DNA from: Naasia sp.
Lineage (GTDB): Bacteria > Actinomycetota > Actinomycetes > Actinomycetales > Microbacteriaceae
Direction of reading: 5' to 3'
Assembly (NCBI RefSeq): GCF_025465545.1
Contig: NZ_JAODMK010000036.1
Span: 44,465 to 108,464, forward strand
Length of the DNA stretch: 64,000 nucleotides
The translations under genes were made by a program, and so were the position numbers. Below the pieces are notes generated by a model. It had not been told where the DNA came from. It searched no databases and was given only the letters and a program-made list of their open reading frames with translations. Positions within the stretch are counted from its first letter, which is position 1. The number at the start of each line of letters is the position of its first letter. This document shows, piece by piece, positions 59,475 through 64,000 of the stretch.

Positions 59475-60287
59475 TCAGGCGAGGAGCGACTGGTCCTCGG
59501 ACTCCGGCTGGCCCGACGACTCGGCGAACCCCTGCTCCGGGTACCGTCGCTCGTCGTCCTCGGCACCGTCGAGGTCGAAGAGCGACGGCGTGCGAAGCCA
59601 GGTGTGCCGGTGCAGGGGCGTCGGGCCCCACTCGTCGATCGCTGACCAGTGCGAGCTGGATCCGTACCCCTTGTTGCTCACCCAGCCGTAGCGCGGGTGC
59701 TCCTCGTGCGAGTCGATCATCAGCCGGTCCCGGCGCACCTTGGCGAGCACGGATGCGCCGCTGACCGAGGCGCAGGTGAGGTCGGCCTTGATCCGCATCG
59801 AGACGCGAGGGCCTCGGGTGAGGCCGATGCGCGTGAAGCCGGCCGCCAGGTAGTCGTGCTTGCCGTCGAGCAGGATGACCGAGTCCGCCGCCTCGTCCTC
59901 GCCGAAGCCGGCGTCGAAGAGGCCGAGCACCGCCCGGGCACCGGCCAGGCCCAGGGCGGCGGTCAGGCCGAGAGCATCGACCTCGTCGTTGGTCGCCATG
60001 CCGACGGCCGAGAACACGGCCCATCGGTCGACGAGCGGTTCGAGCTCCTCACGGCGCTTCTCGGGCAGCAGCTTGGAGTCGCGGAGCCCGCGCGGCACCC
60101 GGCGGGCCAGGTCCACGACGCAGGCGCCGACCGCGACGGGTCCGGCGATCGCGCCGCGGCCCACCTCGTCGCAGCCGATCACCCAGCGGGCCCCCTCCTC
60201 GACCAGGGCCCGCTCGCGGCGGAGGTTGGGCGCGGCCGACGACTTGGGCCGGGCCTGGGGCGGCGCCGCTGCCGCGCGTTCAGCCAC
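59475..60287 (-). CDS. rnhB: ribonuclease HII
   Basis: RNase HII removes RNA from RNA-DNA hybrids and single ribonucleotides. The 270-residue protein has GCDEVGRGAIAGPVAVGACV with the catalytic Asp-Glu, then RDSKLLPEKRREEL, ASVSGASVLAKVRRDRLMID and WVSNKGYGSSSHWSAIDEWG. An extra ~35-residue acidic tail follows TPSLFDLDGAED. GTG at 60287 overlaps lepB by 8 bp. Confidence 0.95.
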   Translation of the reverse strand: MAERAAAAPPQARPKSSAAPNLRRERALVEEGARWVIGCDEVGRGAIAGPVAVGACVVDLARRVPRGLRDSKLLPEKRREELEPLVDRWAVFSAVGMATNDEVDALGLTAALGLAGARAVLGLFDAGFGEDEAADSVILLDGKHDYLAAGFTRIGLTRGPRVSMRIKADLTCASVSGASVLAKVRRDRLMIDSHEEHPRYGWVSNKGYGSSSHWSAIDEWGPTPLHRHTWLRTPSLFDLDGAEDDERRYPEQGFAESSGQPESEDQSLLA

Positions 60288-61047
60288 CCGGCTGCTCCAC
60301 CCCTCGGAACGTGTCGGGATAGTCGTCCAGCCAGGCCCAGCGGCTGATCGGCCAGCTGACCACGAGCGCCCGCCCCACGACGTTGCCGATCGGCACGAAC
60401 CCGCCGCCCGGCTTGTCGGTGTTGTAGCGGGAGTCGCGCGAGTTGTAGCGATTGTCGCCCATCACCCACAGGTAGCCCTCGGGCACGGTCACATCGAAGT
60501 CGAGATCGCTGACCTTGGCGACACCGCTCGGCACCTTGATGTACGGCTCCGTGAGCGGCACATCGTTCACCGACATCTGACCGAGCGCGTTGCAGCAGGA
60601 GACTTCGTCGCCCGGCAGACCGATGACACGCTTGATCAGGTGATCGTTGCTGTCGGGGGCGGAGAGTCCGACGATCGAGAGGAGCCAGTCGACGGCCGCG
60701 GCGACCGGGCTCTGCTGGACGGCCTCCTGCGGCGGCAGCCAGCCGCCCGGATCCCGGAACACGACCACATCGCCGTGCGTGAGCGGGATCAGATCGGGCG
60801 AGAGCTGGTTGACGATGATCCGGTCGTCCACCTCGAGCGTGTTCTCCATCGACGCGGACGGGATGTAGAACGAGCGGATCAGGAACGTCTTGATGAGGAA
60901 CGAGGCCAGCACGGCCACCACGAGGATGACCAGCACGTCGCGCAGGAACAGCGCGGTGCCGCGCCCCTTGCGCCGGGCCGCCCGGCGCGTCTCGCCTCGG
61001 CCCGGATCGGGCACCGTGGGAGCGGTGCTCTCGGTCACATCGCCCAC
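60280..61047 (-). CDS. lepB: type I signal peptidase
   Basis: LepB removes signal peptides of secreted proteins at the outer face of the membrane. The 255-residue protein has a basic N-terminus, one span (VLVILVVAVLASFLIKTFLI), the catalytic Ser in YIPSASMENTLEVDDRI and catalytic Lys in HLIKRVIGLPGDEV, then VMGDNRYNSRDSR. It starts with GTG at 61047 and overlaps rnhB. The rplS terminator lies upstream, so lepB needs its own promoter or read-through. Confidence 0.95.
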   Translation of the reverse strand: MGDVTESTAPTVPDPGRGETRRAARRKGRGTALFLRDVLVILVVAVLASFLIKTFLIRSFYIPSASMENTLEVDDRIIVNQLSPDLIPLTHGDVVVFRDPGGWLPPQEAVQQSPVAAAVDWLLSIVGLSAPDSNDHLIKRVIGLPGDEVSCCNALGQMSVNDVPLTEPYIKVPSGVAKVSDLDFDVTVPEGYLWVMGDNRYNSRDSRYNTDKPGGGFVPIGNVVGRALVVSWPISRWAWLDDYPDTFRGVEQPGG

Positions 61048-61096
61048 CCGTCGTCAGCCTGTGTCGACGCCTCGAGGAATGCGCGACCGCAGAAGG

Positions 61097-61125
61097 AAAC
61101 CCCCGCGACAGTGTATGTCGCGGGG
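61097..61125 (-). terminator. rho-independent terminator of rplS
   Basis: A perfect 12-bp stem, ACCCCCGCGACA with TGTCGCGGGGGT, encloses a five-base loop (GTGTA in plus orientation). On the minus strand it starts 24 bp after the rplS stop and is followed by TTTCCTTCT, a T-rich tail. It is the strongest hairpin seen in the window. Confidence 0.88.
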
Positions 61126-61149
61126 GTCGCTTTCGCTGGTCAGCGGACG

Positions 61150-61500
61150 TCAGGCGTCGCGCTTCTCCTTGATCTTGGCCTTCTTGCCGCGAAGGTTGCG
61201 GAGGTAGTAGAGCTTGGCCCGGCGGACGTCGCCGCGGGTCACGACCTCGATGTGGTCGATCACCGGGGAGTGCACCGGGAAGGTGCGCTCCACGCCGACC
61301 TGGAAGCTGATCTTGCGGACGCAGAAGGTCTCACCCACACCCTTGCCCTGGCGGCCGATGACGACGCCCTGGAAGATCTGGATGCGGCTGCGGGTGCCTT
61401 CAACGATGTTGACGTGGACCTTGACGGTGTCACCCGGCCGGAATTCGGGAATGTCCGAACGGAGGGAGGCCGCGTCGACCTGGTCGAGGAGACTGCTCAT
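61150..61500 (-). CDS. rplS: 50S ribosomal protein L19
   Basis: L19 sits at the 30S-50S interface. The 116-residue length is standard. Features are [40 protein letters not shown] and [20 protein letters not shown], with a Lys-rich C-terminus. AGGAAGAG precedes the ATG. trmD, normally adjacent, is about 1.6 kb away here because two genes intervene. The transcript probably ends at the hairpin 61097-61125. Confidence 0.97.
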   Translation of the reverse strand: MSSLLDQVDAASLRSDIPEFRPGDTVKVHVNIVEGTRSRIQIFQGVVIGRQGKGVGETFCVRKISFQVGVERTFPVHSPVIDHIEVVTRGDVRRAKLYYLRNLRGKKAKIKEKRDA

Positions 61501-61733
61501 GGGAATGCTCTTCCTGTACTCGCCGCAGGTCGGTTACTCGTAGCCGGGACGACGCGACGACGTGTCGCGATCGGCACCGGGAGAATTGTTGGATGTCCGC
61601 GGAAGAAGCTGGCTCCCCTGCGGCAGAACCGGCCGCGGCACGGTCGACCATTCTGTCACAGCCCTGGGGCCCCTGCAATCGGCTGCGGCCCTCCGACGGC
61701 CGGACTGCCCGTGTCTGCGACCCTCCCTGCGGG

Positions 61734-62228
61734 CTAGCGGGAGGGCGGGGGCGTCTGGGAGGGCGGGAGCACGATGTACTCGCCCCGGTTGACGGGAGCC
61801 TGGGCGCCCGGAGAGCCCGGCGGGCGGGCGGCCCTCTCCAGCGATGCGAAGACGCTGCGGACCCGCTTCCGGGTCTCGGCCACGAGCTGCCAGGCCGTGC
61901 TCCAGAAGGCGACGATGCCGACGGCCACCGAGAGCGCAGCGAAGATGCTGCTCCACGGTCCGAAGAAGCCCAGTGCGATCACCAGGACGTGCCAGGCGCC
62001 GGCGACGCCCAAGTCCAGCCAGGAGACCGCGCGGGCGTCGCGGACCGACCGCCGCGCAACGGTGAACCCGGCGACCGCCAGCAGCGCGAGCACGAGGAAC
62101 GGCGTGGCGAGGGCGATGCCGGCGAAGGAGCCGGAGGACCCCCAGAGCGCCCAGCCGAGCAGGAGCCAGGCGGGCAGCACTGCGGCTGCGGCGAACTGCC
62201 AGTAGAAGAACGCCCTGCGTGCGAGCAT
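61734..62228 (-). CDS. membrane protein, hypothetical
   Basis: From the ATG at 62228 the gene encodes 164 residues with four hydrophobic segments: FFYWQFAAAAVLPAWLLLGW, FAGIALATPFLVLALLAVAG, LGVAGAWHVLVIALGFFGPW and FAALSVAVGIVAFWSTAWQL. An Arg/Pro-rich tail ends PPSQTPPPSR. No family is recognised. It is divergent from map across 133 bp. Confidence 0.7.
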   Translation of the reverse strand: MLARRAFFYWQFAAAAVLPAWLLLGWALWGSSGSFAGIALATPFLVLALLAVAGFTVARRSVRDARAVSWLDLGVAGAWHVLVIALGFFGPWSSIFAALSVAVGIVAFWSTAWQLVAETRKRVRSVFASLERAARPPGSPGAQAPVNRGEYIVLPPSQTPPPSR

Positions 62229-62361
62229 GTTCCGAGCATAGGCGCGCCTCCCTCCCGACCAGCAGGGTGTTCGCGGTGAGCGTCTCAGGATGCCCGTCGG
62301 AGTCCGGGCGCTTTCCGCCCGCGCGTTAGGGTCGGGGAGGAAGAAGGACGCGAGGAACATC

Positions 62362-63132
62362 ATGATCGAGCTGAGGACCCCCGCCGAGATCGAGGCGATG
62401 CGGCCCGCCGGCGCATTCGTCGCCAGCGTGCTGGCGCGGCTGCGGGACGAGATCGCCGTCGGCGTGAACCTGCTGGAGCTGGACGCGATCGCGCACCGGA
62501 TGATCCGTGAGCGTGGCGCCGAGAGCTGCTACATCGACTACCACCCGTCGTTCGGGGCGATGCCATTCGGCAAGGTGCTGTGCACGTCGGTGAACGACGC
62601 GGTGCTGCACGGGCTCCCCTTCGACTACCCGATCCGCGAGGGCGATGTCGTGAGCGTCGACTTCGCCGCGGCCGTTGACGGCTGGGTCGCCGACTCGGCG
62701 CTCACCGTGGTCGCGGGCAAGGCGCTCGAGCCGGACCTGCGGCTCATCGCCACCACCGAGCGCGCGCTCGAGGCCGGGATCGCGCAGGCGGTCGCCGGCA
62801 ACAAGCTCGGCGACATCTCAGCCGCGATCGGCGAGGTCTGTGAGGCCGCGGGCTACTCGGTCAACCTCGACTTCGGCGGCCACGGCGTCGGCCGCACCAT
62901 GCACGGCGACCCGCACGTGCCGAACAACGGCCGAGCCGGCCGTGGCATGAAGCTGCGCCCCGGACTCGTCATCGCCATCGAGCCGTGGCTGCTGGCGACC
63001 ACCGACAAGCTCTACACGGACGAGGACGGCTGGACCCTGCGCAGCGCGGACGGCTCGCACGGGGCTCACAGCGAGCACACCGTGGCCATCACGGAGGACG
63101 GCCCGCTGATCCTCACCCAGCGCGCCGCGTAG
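62362..63132 (+). CDS. map: type I methionine aminopeptidase
   Basis: MetAP removes the initiator Met from nascent proteins. The 256-residue enzyme has the five metal ligands of the pita-bread fold: Asp in VVSVDFAAAVDGWVADSALT (two Asp), His in FGGHGVGRTMHGDPHVPN, Glu in VIAIEPWLL and Glu in GAHSEHTVAITEDG. His in HPSFGAMPFGKVLCTSVND is the substrate-side residue. ATG 62362 has GAGGAA upstream; the longer in-frame start at 62290 adds a non-conserved stretch. Many actinobacteria carry several map genes; this copy is between trmD and rplS rather than beside adk. Confidence 0.93.
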   Translation: MIELRTPAEIEAMRPAGAFVASVLARLRDEIAVGVNLLELDAIAHRMIRERGAESCYIDYHPSFGAMPFGKVLCTSVNDAVLHGLPFDYPIREGDVVSVDFAAAVDGWVADSALTVVAGKALEPDLRLIATTERALEAGIAQAVAGNKLGDISAAIGEVCEAAGYSVNLDFGGHGVGRTMHGDPHVPNNGRAGRGMKLRPGLVIAIEPWLLATTDKLYTDEDGWTLRSADGSHGAHSEHTVAITEDGPLILTQRAA

Positions 63133-63133
63133 C

Positions 63134-63841
63134 TCAGTCCTCGGGGAGCAGATCGGGGCGGACCCGGCGGGTGCGCGCCTCCTGCTGGGCACGACGCCAG
63201 CGGGCGATCTCCCCGTGGTTGCCGCTGAGCAGCACGGGAGGGACATCCAGCCCCCGCCAGGAGGCGGGCTTGGTGTAGCTGGGGTACTCGAGCAGACCGC
63301 CGGTGTGGCTCTCCTCGTCGAGGCTCGCCGGGTTGCCGATCACGCCCGGAACGAGGCGCGCGATCGCCTCGATCATCGCGAGGGCCGCCACCTCTCCGCC
63401 GTTGAGCACGTAGTCGCCCAGGCTGAGCTCGCGCACCCGCCCGTGGTTGGCGGCGAAGTCGACGACCCGCTGGTCGATGCCCTCGTAGCGCCCGCAGGCG
63501 AACACCAGATGCTCCTCGGTGGCGAGCTCGTGCGCGAGAGCCTGGTCGAAGCGCTCACCGGCGGGCGACGGAAAGATGACCACCGGCCCGGAGGGGTCCG
63601 GAGGCGACGAGTCCGCGAGAAGGACGGCGTCGAGCGCCTTCCCCCATGGCTCGGGGCGCATCACCATCCCTGCTCCGCCACCGTAGGGCGTGTCGTCCAC
63701 GGTGCGATGCCGGTCCTGGGTGAAGTCCCGGAGGTCGTGCGTGCGCACGTCGAGGAGACCCTGAGCGCGGGCCTTGCCGAGCAGCGAGACGTCGAGGACG
63801 TCGAAGTAGCCCGGAAAGATCGTGACGATGTCGACGCGCAC
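63134..63841 (-). CDS. trmD: tRNA (guanine-N1)-methyltransferase TrmD
   Basis: TrmD makes m1G37 in tRNAs, preventing +1 frameshifting. It is a SPOUT-knot enzyme of 235 residues from GTG 63841, chosen because the family begins [12 protein letters not shown] here. Motifs are [36 protein letters not shown] and [20 protein letters not shown], which contains the knot that binds S-adenosylmethionine, and [17 protein letters not shown]. Its stop lies 1 bp from the convergent map stop. rimM is probably just upstream. Confidence 0.95.
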   Translation of the reverse strand: MRVDIVTIFPGYFDVLDVSLLGKARAQGLLDVRTHDLRDFTQDRHRTVDDTPYGGGAGMVMRPEPWGKALDAVLLADSSPPDPSGPVVIFPSPAGERFDQALAHELATEEHLVFACGRYEGIDQRVVDFAANHGRVRELSLGDYVLNGGEVAALAMIEAIARLVPGVIGNPASLDEESHTGGLLEYPSYTKPASWRGLDVPPVLLSGNHGEIARWRRAQQEARTRRVRPDLLPED

Positions 63842-63851
63842 GAGCGGGCCG

Positions 63852-64000
63852 TCAGCCCCGGGCGGGAGCGTCCGCAGGCGAGTCCGCGGACGCATCGCCG
63901 ATGGTCGGCTCGCCGTTCGCGGCGTCGCCATCGCCCGCATCCGCCGCGGCAGTCGCCGGCGCGGTCTCGTCCGCCGCGGCGACCGCCGGTGCAGGCGGCG
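63852..64000 (-). CDS. C-terminal tail of a protein running off the window, probably RimM
   Basis: On the minus strand the frame is open from the window edge to a TGA at 63852-63854, 10 bp before trmD. It encodes ~48 residues of Ala/Pro/Asp-rich low complexity ([20 protein letters not shown]), with no conserved domain. By position (immediately upstream of trmD) it should be the end of rimM, whose core would lie outside. The extended acidic tail would resemble the tail on S2. Identity rests on synteny only. Confidence 0.5.
   Translation of the reverse strand, partial: PPAPAVAAADETAPATAAADAGDGDAANGEPTIGDASADSPADAPARG

Noticed and set aside
1..64000. tRNA, rRNA, riboswitch or transposase genes
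   Set aside because: I looked especially at island edges and long intergenic regions and saw no cloverleaf, rRNA segment, known riboswitch core or transposase motif; a covariance-model search would be needed to exclude small RNAs.

Overview
The window is high-GC chromosomal DNA from an actinobacterium, most likely Microbacteriaceae. Supporting signs are the glgE/glgB pair, two DivIVA-type coiled-coil genes, many GTG/TTG starts, and the conserved actinobacterial order rimM-trmD-rplS-lepB-rnhB-DUF2469-yraN-comM-dprA ... xerC-M23 ... rpsB-tsf-pyrH-frr-cdsA. I do not assign a genus.

Layout: 0-6.4 kb holds glucan synthesis (glgE, glgB) and a polyprenyl glycosylphosphotransferase. 6.5-14.6 kb holds housekeeping and envelope genes: a YbbN-like thioredoxin/TPR protein, a large membrane protein, a DivIVA-like coiled coil, an AI-2E family exporter, a hydrolase, a lytic transglycosylase-like protein and a DivIVA-repeat protein. 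14.6-16.9 kb is cdsA-frr-pyrH. 17.1-24.4 kb is a divergent accessory cluster (peptide-type ABC importer, two SDRs, an NTF2-like protein) sitting between pyrH and tsf, which are usually neighbours. 24.5-31.4 kb is tsf-rpsB, an MFS sugar porter, an M23 peptidase, xerC, a phosphoesterase and a MOSC protein. 31.4-34.6 kb is a CsoR / His-rich copper P-type ATPase pair sharing a perfect 21-bp palindrome. 55.1-64 kb is the dprA-to-trmD block.

The standout is a ~20.2 kb insertion (about 34776-54931). It is bracketed by near-identical direct copies (293 and 280 bp) of the junction between the copper ATPase gene and its convergent neighbour. The left copy completes the ATPase and truncates the neighbour; the right copy has only the ATPase tail but an intact neighbour. 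One recombination between the copies would restore both genes. This looks like Campbell-type integration of a circular molecule, with no integrase or transposase visible.

The insertion carries a complete mycofactocin locus (mftG-mftR divergent from mftABCDEF) plus a sugar/glycoside module: Gfo/Idh oxidoreductase, GMC oxidoreductase with its small subunit, a TIM-barrel isomerase, a ROK regulator, a ribose-type ABC importer, an aldo/keto reductase and an SDR with the sequence hallmark of mycofactocin-dependent dehydrogenases. My inference is a portable unit that imports a sugar, polyol or glycoside, oxidises it with flavin and mycofactocin-coupled enzymes, and builds its own redox cofactor. A 14-bp element with 12 matches lies upstream of both the ROK gene and the importer operon and may be the regulator's site. 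The substrate is not determinable from sequence.
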